Positions 42,007 to 50,544 of a DNA stretch of 64,000 bases are shown piece by piece (the stretch's first letter is position 1; every line of letters starts with the position of its first letter). Source of the stretch: Planctomycetaceae bacterium (lineage in GTDB: Bacteria; Planctomycetota; Planctomycetia; Pirellulales; Thermoguttaceae); NCBI GenBank assembly GCA_012719125.1, contig JAAYAY010000047.1:62001-126000 (forward strand), written 5' to 3'. A model generated the notes under the pieces. The model made no database searches. It was not told the DNA's origin and saw nothing but the letters and a program-made list of their open reading frames with translations. The position numbers were made by a program, and so were the translations under genes.

Positions 42007-43092
42007 ATGAACCGCTCCGCCGAGTATCCGCGGGGTGTGCATTCAGCCAACAAGAATCCCCAGACCGGCGTGGAGTATCGGGGCAGGAAGGGCACGCTCT
42101 ACGAGGGCGGACTGCGGATACCGTTCATCGCACGTTGGCCCGGCCGGATCGCACCCGGCACGGTGAGCGACCATCTCGGCTACTTTCCCGACGTGCTGCC
42201 GACCATCGCCGAAGTCACCGGCGCGAAGGCCCCCACTGACGTCGACGGCATTTCGATCCTGCCGACCCTGATCGGCGAGGCCGCCGCGGGCCGCGCCCAG
42301 AAGAAGCACGACTATCTCTACTGGGAATTCGGCAAGGCCACTGCCATCCGTCAAGGCAACTGGCGAGCCGTCCAACCCAACACCAATGCGCCCTGGGAGC
42401 TGTACGATCTGGCCAGCGACCCCAGCGAATCGAACGATCTCGCCGCATCAAACCCCGATCGGCTCGCCAAACTGGTCGCCCTGGCGGCCGCGGCGCACGA
42501 ACCGGCCGTCGAGGGAACCTTCACCAGCACCGACCGCCACGAGCGCGATCGGCGCGCCAAGTTCGGCCAACAAGATCAGCCGGCAGCGCCGGCGCCAACA
42601 AGGAAGGCCAAGGTGAAGGTTCGATCTGCGGCCAAGGCGTTCTCCATGCCGGTTCAAGGCATGCTGCCAAACAAGGACTGGACGATCGTTCGCGTCAGCA
42701 GTGAGAACACGCCCAATAAGAAGCTCGCCAGCCAGGCGATCGACGGCGATCCCACCACGTGGTGGCACACCAGATTCTCGGGCGGCGCACCGCCGCCGCC
42801 TCACGAACTGGTCATCGATCTTGGTGCCGAGCATACCGTTCGCGGCTTCGTTTACCTGGGACGACAGGACGCCGGCTGGAACGGCGCAGTTAAGGACGCC
42901 GAGTTCTGCGTCAGCCAGTCGCCCGAACAGTTCGGCGATCCCGTCGTCAAGACACAGCTCGCCAAGTCGAAGGAACCGCAGACCGTTTCCTGCCCGGCCG
43001 TCGAGGGGCGCTATGTGCTCTTTCGGGCGCTCTCGGAATACAGCGGGCAACAGTTCGCCAGTATGGCGGAGTTGGGCGTTGTGGGTGAGTGA
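42007..43092 (+). pseudogene. Sulfatase C-terminal half with F5/8-type C-terminal domain
   Basis: 361 codons starting at MNRSAEYPRGVHSANKN with AAAGGAG upstream. The sulfatase match begins around NPQTGVEYRGRKGTLYEGGL, the segment that follows the SDNGG motif in intact sulfatases, and continues through PFIARWPGRIAPGTVSDH, DGISILPTLIG and WELYDLASDPSESNDLA. A discoidin-like domain (NKKLASQAIDGDPTTWWHTR; HELVIDLGAEHTVRGF) follows. The N-terminal catalytic half, with formylglycine Cys, is missing. The ribosome binding site at the start suggests that either an internal deletion removed the front of the gene or the ATG is fortuitous. Not catalytic. Confidence 0.8.
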
Positions 43093-43595
43093 ACCACGCC
43101 GTCGGATAACGCGGGCCGACAAGCACCTCCCATGTTCAGTTTGCAGCCAAACGATGCTGCATTCTGGTACACTTGTCCCAACGATACTCAGACTGTTCCA
43201 TTGAGGCTGGTATTCACGTCAAGTCGCAAACCTCGACGCACCATCGGCTTTGGAGGATATGGCGCACTGGATGCGGTCGTTGGCACAGTAGTTGCGGAAG
43301 TGTGTTTCCAGGACAGGCCAATCTGGGAATTTGCCACCGAGACAACGGGGCCGGAAGAGAGAATAGGTGGACGTCCAGTTCGTCCGCGTTATCAGGTTTG
43401 TTTCTGCTGCGTCATCATCACCGCCCGGAGATGCAGTTCATATCCGATTGGAGAATCGCAGCATTCTCCAAGTTCTCAACCTCGCCCATCGCCGGGCATG
43501 GGCGGGGATATCATGAGCGTTCGAAACATTGCCGGCCGGGATGCTGGGGGATCTCGGCCGGTTCGCTTTCTTTGGTGCAGCCGCAGTTCGGACGC
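43093..43595. other. Gene-free stretch
   Basis: No convincing gene. The region around 43480-43560 is repetitive in composition (GGGCATGGGCGGGGATATCA) and could be repeat debris; nothing specific can be supported. Confidence 0.35.
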
Positions 43596-43862
43596 CTACG
43601 CCGCTTCGCCCCGCAGGCCACGGGCGTGGGGCACGCAGATTGACCGGAGGATGCCGCCGCACTGATCATGGAATTCAATCCGCTCGCCGCCGGCAAGCAT
43701 AACGACCCGCACATGCCCGCACACGAAGCTCCGCCCAATATAAGATCCATCCTGCACGAGGATCGTCGTGTCCGCGATGGAGAACCTGGCATTGGGGATG
43801 CCGAGTTCGGTGAGCGTTTCGGTGATGATCCGATGAATCTCCGCTTGAACGGCGTAATCCAT
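43596..43862 (-). CDS. Short hypothetical protein, about 88 aa
   Basis: Start at 43862 (MDYAVQAEIHRIITETLTEL), with CCGGAG eight bases upstream; an ATG at 43901 adds 13 residues. A small alpha/beta protein (GIPNARFSIADTTILVQDGS, FVCGHVRVVMLAGGERIEF) without signal or membrane segment. It stands alone between the sulfatase decay zone and the MoxR operon. The function is unknown. Confidence 0.55.
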   Translation of the reverse strand: MDYAVQAEIHRIITETLTELGIPNARFSIADTTILVQDGSYIGRSFVCGHVRVVMLAGGERIEFHDQCGGILRSICVPHARGLRGEAA

Positions 43863-44113
43863 GAGTCCACTCCGGAGAATCTGGGTTCCTTGGTTGGACA
43901 TTCCGGCGGGCGGGGATGCTATTCAAGCCGCTGACAAGACCACCTTCTTGGCGCACTCGACGCCCCGTGCACCATCCATTACTGGCACGATTTCGGTCCG
44001 TCGAAACCATGCCCCTTGACAGAGGGTGCGACAGGCCTTGGCAATCGGCTTCTCCAGAACTACTATCGACCTGAGAAGACAGACCCGCTCGACAAAACTG
44101 GCAAAGACGCCAG

Positions 44114-46192
44114 TCATTCCTCTGACTGGACGGGGCAAGCGAACGACTGCTGGAGCTGCTGCACCGAGGCGGCGTCGACTCGGCCGCCGAAGCGGACGGC
44201 CGCGAACTGGCGGTACCACTGGGCGGCCTGGCGGCAGGCCGGATTGGAGGTGGCAGACGTCATCCGCTCGGCAAACTGATGAAGGGTCTCGTGAGGGTGC
44301 CGCATCAGGCCCACCTTCTGCCAACGCCGGTCCATCGCCTGCAAGAGACGCTGCAACTCACGCAGAGACGGATCACAAGTTCGGGCCGGTTTCCGGCGGC
44401 GTCGACGACGCAACCGGCGGACCCAGATTCCCGTTGCCAGCACGAGCAGCACCGCAACAAACCACGGACCTGCGAACCATTGCAGCAGCACGTGAAGAAC
44501 GGCACGCATGCCTTCTCTGCGAATGGCGGCAAGAAGTCGCTGCCACTGGGCGCGGAGAGCGTCCCAGACTTGACTCGCGACGGGAGCCGAGCTTGCCTGG
44601 GGAACGCCGCTGGCAGGAGTTGCTTCCACCACGACCCAACCTCGTTCGGGGTCGAATGCTTCGGCCCAGGCGTGGGCGTCGCGGTTTCTGGCGACCCAGT
44701 AGTCTCCATAGTCATTCCGCTCGGCCGCGACGAATCCCGTCACATATCGGCAAGGTACGCCCACGGCACGCAACAACACGACCGCACCGCTGGCGAAGAA
44801 CTCGCAATGGGCCGGCGGCTTCTCCAGAAGGAAGTAGGTCAGCGGGTCCGTGTCTGGCGGGATGTCGATTCCGAACTGGTATTTGTGGTTGCTGAGGAAG
44901 TAACGTTCCACGGCGGCGATCTTCTCGCTGCTGGTGGTCTCTTGACCGGCGACACGTGCCGCCAACGCGAGGATCCGTGGGTCGAGATTGTCGGGCAATG
45001 CCGTAAGACGCGCCCAGTCGGCGGAGGCGACGGCTCGCGCATACGCGTTGGCCGCGAGAGCGGTATCGCCGGTCTTCAACGCGTCGGGCAATCGAAACAT
45101 GTCCTCGGAGGTCAAGGCCACGTAGGCGGTCCCAGCCGGCAGCGTTTCCTCCGCCTGGATGATTCCATGCATGTCGACCGACAGCTTGTCGACCGGCATC
45201 TGCAAGGCAACCAGTCCCGGCGGAACAAACACCGTCTCTTCAAAACGCTCGTTCGGCCAGATTTCCAGCCGGTAGCATGTCTCGGGGTCGGATTGAATCA
45301 GGGAGAACGTGCGAAGGTCGCCGGAATCTGGCGGCACGTTGCCTGAGGAATCGCCGTGCTTCTCGGGTGTGAGCGTGGCCCACTCATCGATGGCATGCCA
45401 TTCCGCGCGATCGTACGTAGCGAATGCCCTCCCGCGCAGATAGCCCGGCGAATCGTCGGCGTAGATTCGCAAGGCGACACGGCTTCCTGCGCCGGCCTTC
45501 TGCGCGGCGACACTCCCAAGACGGCCTTGGCCCGAGAAACCGGCCGACTGCGGCGGGGAATGCGGATTCATGACCGCGCCGAGAAGCATTTCAATCTCGC
45601 GGGCGTGATGATACAGGCTGCTGGCGCCCGCCCATCCCAGGCCCCCGCTCATTAGAAGAACAATCCCGAGAAGCACAGGGTAATCTGGAGTTCGCGTTGC
45701 CGACCGCTCGTGGCCACGCAAGCGACAAGCTGCGAAGTAACCTGCCGTCAAGGCGATCAGTCCGATCGACATCCCCTGAAAGACCAGGCGTGCCTGATCG
45801 CTCGCCCGGAAGTCCCCCAGGCACGTGAATGCCACGATGGCCAGGATGGGCAGATAGGACGGCAGCCGGTCGTCCTCACGGCGCACGAAGAACTGCGCGA
45901 CCTGAAACACCAGGAAGTACTCGGCGATCAGGCAGGAGTCGGAGAAGAAGAGACTCGGCGTACCCGAGTACCAGGCCGGCGGAACGGTCGTCCGCTGGAT
46001 GAGGTACAGCACGACCAGGCCGACGGGCCATTGTCTGGCCCGGTCGGGTGTGGCGAGGCGAAGGTTCGAAAGCCAACCCACGAGAGCAACAGCGACGACC
46101 ACACCGGAGAGCAGGGGCGTGCGGAAGCAGTAGGCCAGCGCCGCCGCTTGCAGGACGACGAGAGCGAATCCCAGGCTCCGCTGCGCGTTCAT
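44114..46192 (-). CDS. Transglutaminase-like membrane protein (DUF3488/TgpA type)
   Basis: 692 residues from the ATG at 46192, which overlaps the DUF58 stop as ATGA. Several N-terminal membrane helices occupy residues 8-200. A beta region follows, then the transglutaminase core: Cys463 in HCEFFASGAVVLLRAVGVP and His507 in NRDAHAWAEAFDPERGW. The third member of the triad, usually Asp in 'VDPTP', is Glu here (VVEATPA). A further membrane helix (GPWFVAVLLVLATGIWVRRL) and a cytoplasmic DUF4129-like tail end the protein. With MoxR and DUF58 upstream this is the standard TgpA-type operon, whose exact role in the envelope is unsettled. Confidence 0.9.
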   Translation of the reverse strand: MNAQRSLGFALVVLQAAALAYCFRTPLLSGVVVAVALVGWLSNLRLATPDRARQWPVGLVVLYLIQRTTVPPAWYSGTPSLFFSDSCLIAEYFLVFQVAQFFVRREDDRLPSYLPILAIVAFTCLGDFRASDQARLVFQGMSIGLIALTAGYFAACRLRGHERSATRTPDYPVLLGIVLLMSGGLGWAGASSLYHHAREIEMLLGAVMNPHSPPQSAGFSGQGRLGSVAAQKAGAGSRVALRIYADDSPGYLRGRAFATYDRAEWHAIDEWATLTPEKHGDSSGNVPPDSGDLRTFSLIQSDPETCYRLEIWPNERFEETVFVPPGLVALQMPVDKLSVDMHGIIQAEETLPAGTAYVALTSEDMFRLPDALKTGDTALAANAYARAVASADWARLTALPDNLDPRILALAARVAGQETTSSEKIAAVERYFLSNHKYQFGIDIPPDTDPLTYFLLEKPPAHCEFFASGAVVLLRAVGVPCRYVTGFVAAERNDYGDYWVARNRDAHAWAEAFDPERGWVVVEATPASGVPQASSAPVASQVWDALRAQWQRLLAAIRREGMRAVLHVLLQWFAGPWFVAVLLVLATGIWVRRLRRRRRRKPARTCDPSLRELQRLLQAMDRRWQKVGLMRHPHETLHQFAERMTSATSNPACRQAAQWYRQFAAVRFGGRVDAASVQQLQQSFACPVQSEE

Positions 46193-47427
46193 AGGACTTC
46201 GATCCCCCCGCCGCGGACCTGCGAGATCGTCAGGGCCGCGACGCTCCCTTCCTCGAAGTCGATCGGCTCGGTCGTTTCGCCGTCGCGAACGATCAGAATC
46301 TTCACGCTGCATCCCATCTCGACGGCCGTGCGGGCCAGCTCGCGGCGGGTACGATCCCAATCGAGGAAGATGCCGATCACGGTCGAAATGTTGCCCAACT
46401 CGTCGGCCAGTGCGGGGGCAACCTCGTCGAAGGGGTTGTCGCGGCAGGCGTCGACACAGGCCACGATTTCGAGGATGTTGTCGAAATGGGCCGTATGCCG
46501 GCCGGCGCGGAACACGTAGAGTTTGGGGCCGGCGGCAAACAGGTCGATCAGGTATTCATCGCGAGAGAGCGCATCGGCTACTGAGGCGGAAAGACTGATC
46601 GCCGCCTCGAGATCGGGAAAACCGCCGCGGTCCGGTTTGCGATCTCGCGGAACAAACGTGTCGAGCACCAGCGCCACGCGGCAGTAGTATTCCTCCTGGT
46701 ATTCGCGCACGGCCGGTTTGCCCAGGCGGGCCCACGAACGATGGTCGATCTGCCGAAACGAGTCGCCCGCCAGGTACTCGCGGCTGCCGATGTACTCGGG
46801 CGATTCGCCGACGTTCGACGTGAGCGCGATCCCTCCGGGCTGATAGCGGAAACCGACGGGGATATCGAGTGCGGCGATCGGAGAGAAGTGGGGCAAGACC
46901 AGAACCGAAGGCGTTTCGGCCTGCGACCGGCCGTCGCGGGTGAAGTTCAGCGGAAACGTAGAATAGGCGCGTGGTGGACAGAGCGTGTGGAGTCCGCGCC
47001 GATGCGGGATAAGGCGAACTGCGGTCGAGAGCGACTGGCCCGGCCGGAGGTGGCCGAGCGTCGTTTCCGGACCGACCGGTTCGAAGCTCGGAGGCAGGCG
47101 AAAGAACCGCAATCCCAGGTCGTAGGCCGTCAGCCTCCCCCGGTTCACCAGAGTGTACTGGGCTTCGATGCTCTGGCTGGCGGTAGCCTTTTCGGGAAAC
47201 GTGCCGAGGACGTCGATGCGGGGACGCCAGAAGAACCCCGCGATACGGTCGACGCACAGCAAGGCCAGCAGGGCACAGAAGACCTGGTAGATGGGGATCT
47301 CGACGGTGGCGCTTCCCAGGGCACAAGACAGGAACAGGCCGGCGAGGAGCCATTTGCCGCCCGCGGTGAATCGAAAGGTCCAGAGAAAACGAAGATAGCA
47401 ATATGCGGCCGACCGTTCCCAGTTCAT
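46189..47427 (-). CDS. DUF58 domain protein, membrane-anchored class
   Basis: 412 residues from the ATG at 47427 (MNWERSAAYCYLRFLWTFRF). Two membrane helices lie at about 24-60 (GGKWLLAGLFLSCALGSATV). The DUF58 signature is SREYLAGDSFRQIDHRSWAR followed by REYQEEYYCRVALVLDTFVP, where the VWA-like strand carries LDT. It overlaps the moxR stop and the transglutaminase start, each by four bases. It is the longer, anchored class, unlike the soluble DUF58 protein at 10059. Confidence 0.92.
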   Translation of the reverse strand: MNWERSAAYCYLRFLWTFRFTAGGKWLLAGLFLSCALGSATVEIPIYQVFCALLALLCVDRIAGFFWRPRIDVLGTFPEKATASQSIEAQYTLVNRGRLTAYDLGLRFFRLPPSFEPVGPETTLGHLRPGQSLSTAVRLIPHRRGLHTLCPPRAYSTFPLNFTRDGRSQAETPSVLVLPHFSPIAALDIPVGFRYQPGGIALTSNVGESPEYIGSREYLAGDSFRQIDHRSWARLGKPAVREYQEEYYCRVALVLDTFVPRDRKPDRGGFPDLEAAISLSASVADALSRDEYLIDLFAAGPKLYVFRAGRHTAHFDNILEIVACVDACRDNPFDEVAPALADELGNISTVIGIFLDWDRTRRELARTAVEMGCSVKILIVRDGETTEPIDFEEGSVAALTISQVRGGGIEVL

Positions 47428-48359
47428 GACGGCACCTTGACCCGCCCCAGGATCTCCGCAACGATCTTCTTGGCCGAAACGCCCCCGTATTTCGCCTTGG
47501 AAGTCATGATCATTCGATGGGGCAGCACGTGGGGGGCCAATCGCTGCACGTCGTCGGGAAGCACGTAGTCGCGGCCCGCGGCCAGGGCGGCGGCCTGACA
47601 CGCCCGGAACAGCATCAACGATCCTCGCGGGCTGACGCCCAGCTTAAGCCGTGAGTCCTCGCGGGTCTGCCGCACGATCTCCACGATGTACTCGGATACG
47701 ATCTTTTCCACGCGAATCTTGCGCACCATTCCCTGGAGGGTCCGCACGTCGTCCTGGCTGAAGACGGGCTGGAGGTGATCGAGCGGATGGGTCTCGGCCT
47801 GGGCGTACAGGATGTGGACTTCGGTCTCCGCGTCGGGGTAGCCCAGTTCCAACTGGACGAGAAAACGGTCGAGTTGCGCTTCCGGCAAGGGGTACGTACC
47901 GTGAAACTCGACCGGGTTCTGGGTGGCCAGCACCAGAAAGGGCGCCGGCAAATCGTACCGCCGGCCCTCGATCGTGGCGTGCGACTCGCTCATCGCCTCC
48001 AAAAGCGCCGACTGGGTCCGTGGCGAGGCTCGATTGATCTCGTCGGCCAGGAGCACGTTGCAGAAGATCGGTCCGGCCCGAAAGGCGAACGTTCCTTCGA
48101 CCGGATTGTAGATCGACGAGCCCAGAATGTCGGCCGGCAGCAGATCGGGGGTGAACTGAATGCGATGGAAGGGAACGTCGACGGCCTTGGCCACGGCCTT
48201 GGCCAGCGTCGTTTTTCCCACGCCCGGCACGTCCTGCATGAGAACCGAGCCGCCTGCCAGCAGCGAAATCACCAGTGTCTCGACACATTCCCGGTTGCCG
48301 CAGACAACCTCACAGAGCGCATCGGTCAGGGCCGTAATCTTCTTCTCGGGTTGCTGCAT
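47424..48359 (-). CDS. MoxR-family AAA+ ATPase
   Basis: 311 residues from MQQPEKKITALTDALCEVVC. Walker A is DVPGVGKT (residues 43-50), Walker B VLLADEINRASP, sensor 1 VLATQNPVEFHGTYPLPEAQ, and the arginine-finger region LDRFLVQLELGYPD. MoxR ATPases are thought to act as chaperones for VWA and DUF58 partners. It is the first gene of the operon moxR-DUF58-transglutaminase (48359 to 44114, all joined by ATGA overlaps). The ribosome binding site (GGAA) is weak. It is also the only MoxR in the window, so it may serve the VWA operon at 7.7-13.9 kb. Confidence 0.94.
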   Translation of the reverse strand: MQQPEKKITALTDALCEVVCGNRECVETLVISLLAGGSVLMQDVPGVGKTTLAKAVAKAVDVPFHRIQFTPDLLPADILGSSIYNPVEGTFAFRAGPIFCNVLLADEINRASPRTQSALLEAMSESHATIEGRRYDLPAPFLVLATQNPVEFHGTYPLPEAQLDRFLVQLELGYPDAETEVHILYAQAETHPLDHLQPVFSQDDVRTLQGMVRKIRVEKIVSEYIVEIVRQTREDSRLKLGVSPRGSLMLFRACQAAALAAGRDYVLPDDVQRLAPHVLPHRMIMTSKAKYGGVSAKKIVAEILGRVKVPS

Positions 48360-48655
48360 CGATTGATTCCGTGGGGAGTGAGGCCGATACGCGGGGTGAG
48401 CGATTGCCGTGCGGGGAGTTGCGTTTGCGACCGATGGACCGTAGGGACAGAGTAGCGTACTCCAAATGGTAAGATCCCTGCTGCCGGCCCTCAATGGGGT
48501 GGCGACAGAAAATGGAGGATTCCATGCGTCCGTCTCGGATAGGGTTCGCAACGGCCGTTGCGTGGAGTCATCGCAGGGGGCGTGGCGGCTCCGGAGCGAA
48601 GAACACGGGACCTGAGTTTGCTGCGGCAGATCGCCCCGTGCAGACCTCCAAAGAC

Positions 48656-49651
48656 TCAGAAGACGAGGTCTTCGTCGGAAAGGCCCTTGGACTGGGAGTG
48701 GCCGCTCTCTGTGATAAGCATCACGAGATGAGTGGTCAGATTGGTGTCGGAGCCGCAGAGTTCCAACTTGCGACGAATTCTCTCTCGCTGCTTTGACACG
48801 GTAGCCGGCGCCACGCGGCGCAAACGCGCGATTTCTTTCGTCGTCATGCCACCGCGAACCATGTTGCAGATCTCGATCTCCGCCGGAGTGAGATTGGTAA
48901 ACTGCCTGGACATCTGGCTGACGAAGGGCGATACCAGGTCTTCCAGTTGGCTCTGCAACTGCGCAATGTATCCCTTGTGCTCCACGGGGATCACGGAGGC
49001 CAACGCACGGAGAGTCGGCGTGAGGATCCTCTCTACGTTGGTGCGGATCGCGTCGTAGATCTTCCTTCTTTCGCCCTCGATCTGGGTGAGAACCTGCTTC
49101 AATGCGATATTCGCTTCTCTGAGTGCCGCGCGCTCGGTCTTGAGTTGCTGCTCCAACTGGGACCGTTCGACCATCTTCCCAATGTGCCGTGCAATGGCAT
49201 CGAGAAGATCGCGTTCCTCACGGAGAAACGGTCCCTCCGACGATTCCGGCCGCTCGTCAAGATAGACAATCTCGATCAGCCCAGCCCTCTGCCCCCGCAC
49301 GTAGATCAGTGCACGTTGCACCCACCGGGACTCTCGGAAGTCGTTCGTCTGATAGCATTCGTCGTCGAGCGTGAGCCGCACTTGACAGACTTCAGGATAC
49401 TGCCAGGAGGGTGGCACCAGATGCACAATCCCTTGCAGGAGATCGGGGAGCGAATCGCTGTACCGCTCCTCGAACTGGAGAACGCCGAGCAGGAAACTCA
49501 GTTCTTTGAGCCTCTCGCGCAAGGCGACTCTGAGATCACATGCGGAAGGCGTCCAGAACGGGCAATCCGATCTGCACAGATGGGTCAGATCCTGATAGGA
49601 AAGCAATTGCCAATCTGTGGACGAACTGGCATTTGTGGTCAATTCGGTCAT
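48656..49651 (-). CDS. LuxR-type transcriptional regulator with sensory N-terminal domain
   Basis: 331 residues. Residues about 45-160 form a GAF-like sensory domain (WQYPEVCQVRLTLDDECYQT). A coiled coil follows (RSQLEQQLKTERAALREANI, 160-200). The C-terminal LuxR helix-turn-helix is FTNLTPAEIEICNMVRGGMT and TKEIARLRRVAPATVSKQRE. No receiver Asp site is present, so it is not a classical response regulator; a signal is presumably sensed by the GAF-like part. It lies 300 bp upstream of the moxR operon on the same strand and could regulate it. Confidence 0.85.
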   Translation of the reverse strand: MTELTTNASSSTDWQLLSYQDLTHLCRSDCPFWTPSACDLRVALRERLKELSFLLGVLQFEERYSDSLPDLLQGIVHLVPPSWQYPEVCQVRLTLDDECYQTNDFRESRWVQRALIYVRGQRAGLIEIVYLDERPESSEGPFLREERDLLDAIARHIGKMVERSQLEQQLKTERAALREANIALKQVLTQIEGERRKIYDAIRTNVERILTPTLRALASVIPVEHKGYIAQLQSQLEDLVSPFVSQMSRQFTNLTPAEIEICNMVRGGMTTKEIARLRRVAPATVSKQRERIRRKLELCGSDTNLTTHLVMLITESGHSQSKGLSDEDLVF

Positions 49652-50544
49652 CCACGTGTCCCTGGCGCGAGAATGCCCCGCGTGCTACGGTTACTGTCAA
49701 CGTTGAGAGGCGATGAGTTCGGCTGATATCCCGTTCGGACCGTGGTAATACTTGTCCTGAGTCCAGCTACACCTATTCTCGCCCATGAGCATCGCACCTC
49801 TTTACCGGAATGCGGAATGTCCTGCCTTGTCCGATTATTATGTCGGAGAAATCGGAACACTCGTGTCTTCCGCCGGGACGTCCGCGGATGAACGCTGAGA
49901 GACGCGGACGCGGGAAGGGCGGAGTGAACTTTCCTAACTTTCCCAAGATGGCCGGTATTCATTTGGACCCTTCTTGGCTCAAGAGGAGTGGTTTTTCGGT
50001 GTGATCCTGGCGGTACCCGCATGGCGATCAGCGACGGGGGTTCTCCGGCCCGAAGGCCGTTCGTTTTCCGTTGCTGTGGTGGCGGTATTCGTACGTTTGA
50101 GCCGGCGCCAGCGGAGTGGCCTGAGGGCGACGTGGGCGAGCCGAATGGTGACTGGGGGACTTTGGGGCAACGCTCCGCGGGGATCCCGCAAGCTCGCCCA
50201 ACCCATGCACATCCGTTCAATCTCAGATCCATGTTTCCGACATAGGCCTCTGGACGTGCCGTTATCTTGTCACATCCCGTTCGGCCATAGGGTGAAGTTA
50301 TCGCTCGACTCCCAGCGTGCGCTGCGTAACGCCAGGTTTCGGAATGTAACGCCTTCGCCGCAGATGGTGCAGTCTGATGCCGTGGGAGGCAAGACGATTG
50401 CCTTTGTCTTGTGAAACCCCATTGGGGTATATGGGGACGTTATCATTCGATTCCCAGCGTGCACTGCGCGACGCCGGGCTTTGGAATGCAACGCCTTCGG
50501 CGTACGTGCCCCGGGGCGATGCCGTGGGAATCAAGGCTCACTGC
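49652..50544. other. Long repeat-rich intergenic stretch
   Basis: About 890 bp without a credible gene. The first part holds the regulator's promoter region. The section 50001-50240 has features of dispersed-repeat sequence (a palindromic CTCCGGCCCGAAGGCCG). The section 50276-50537 is an imperfect tandem repeat, listed separately. Frames through the region all look like repeat translation products. Confidence 0.5.
50276..50537. repeat. Imperfect tandem duplication of a roughly 142-bp unit
   Basis: The core CCCAGCGTGCGCTGCG(TAAC)GCC at 50311 recurs as CCCAGCGTGCACTGCG(CGAC)GCC at 50453, an offset of 142 bp. Flanking parts also recur: GTGAAGTTATCGCTCGA against GACGTTATCATTCGA, GGAATGTAACGCCTTCG against GGAATGCAACGCCTTCG, and GATGCCGTGGGA. 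The two units differ at many positions, so the duplication is old or the units arrived separately. On the minus strand they read as SRSARWES-like peptides, typical of planctomycete repeat ORFs. Confidence 0.85.

Noticed and set aside
35385-42040. Phase-variable invertible switch
   Set aside because: No inverted repeats or invertase were recognised at the two ends, and the sulfatase N-half has an additional frameshift, so a working on/off switch is unlikely; a one-time inversion remains possible.
43132-43665. Plus-strand frame of 177 codons after the sulfatase C-half
   Set aside because: Composition resembles translated non-coding and repeat sequence; no domain and no ribosome binding site; it overlaps the small minus-strand gene.
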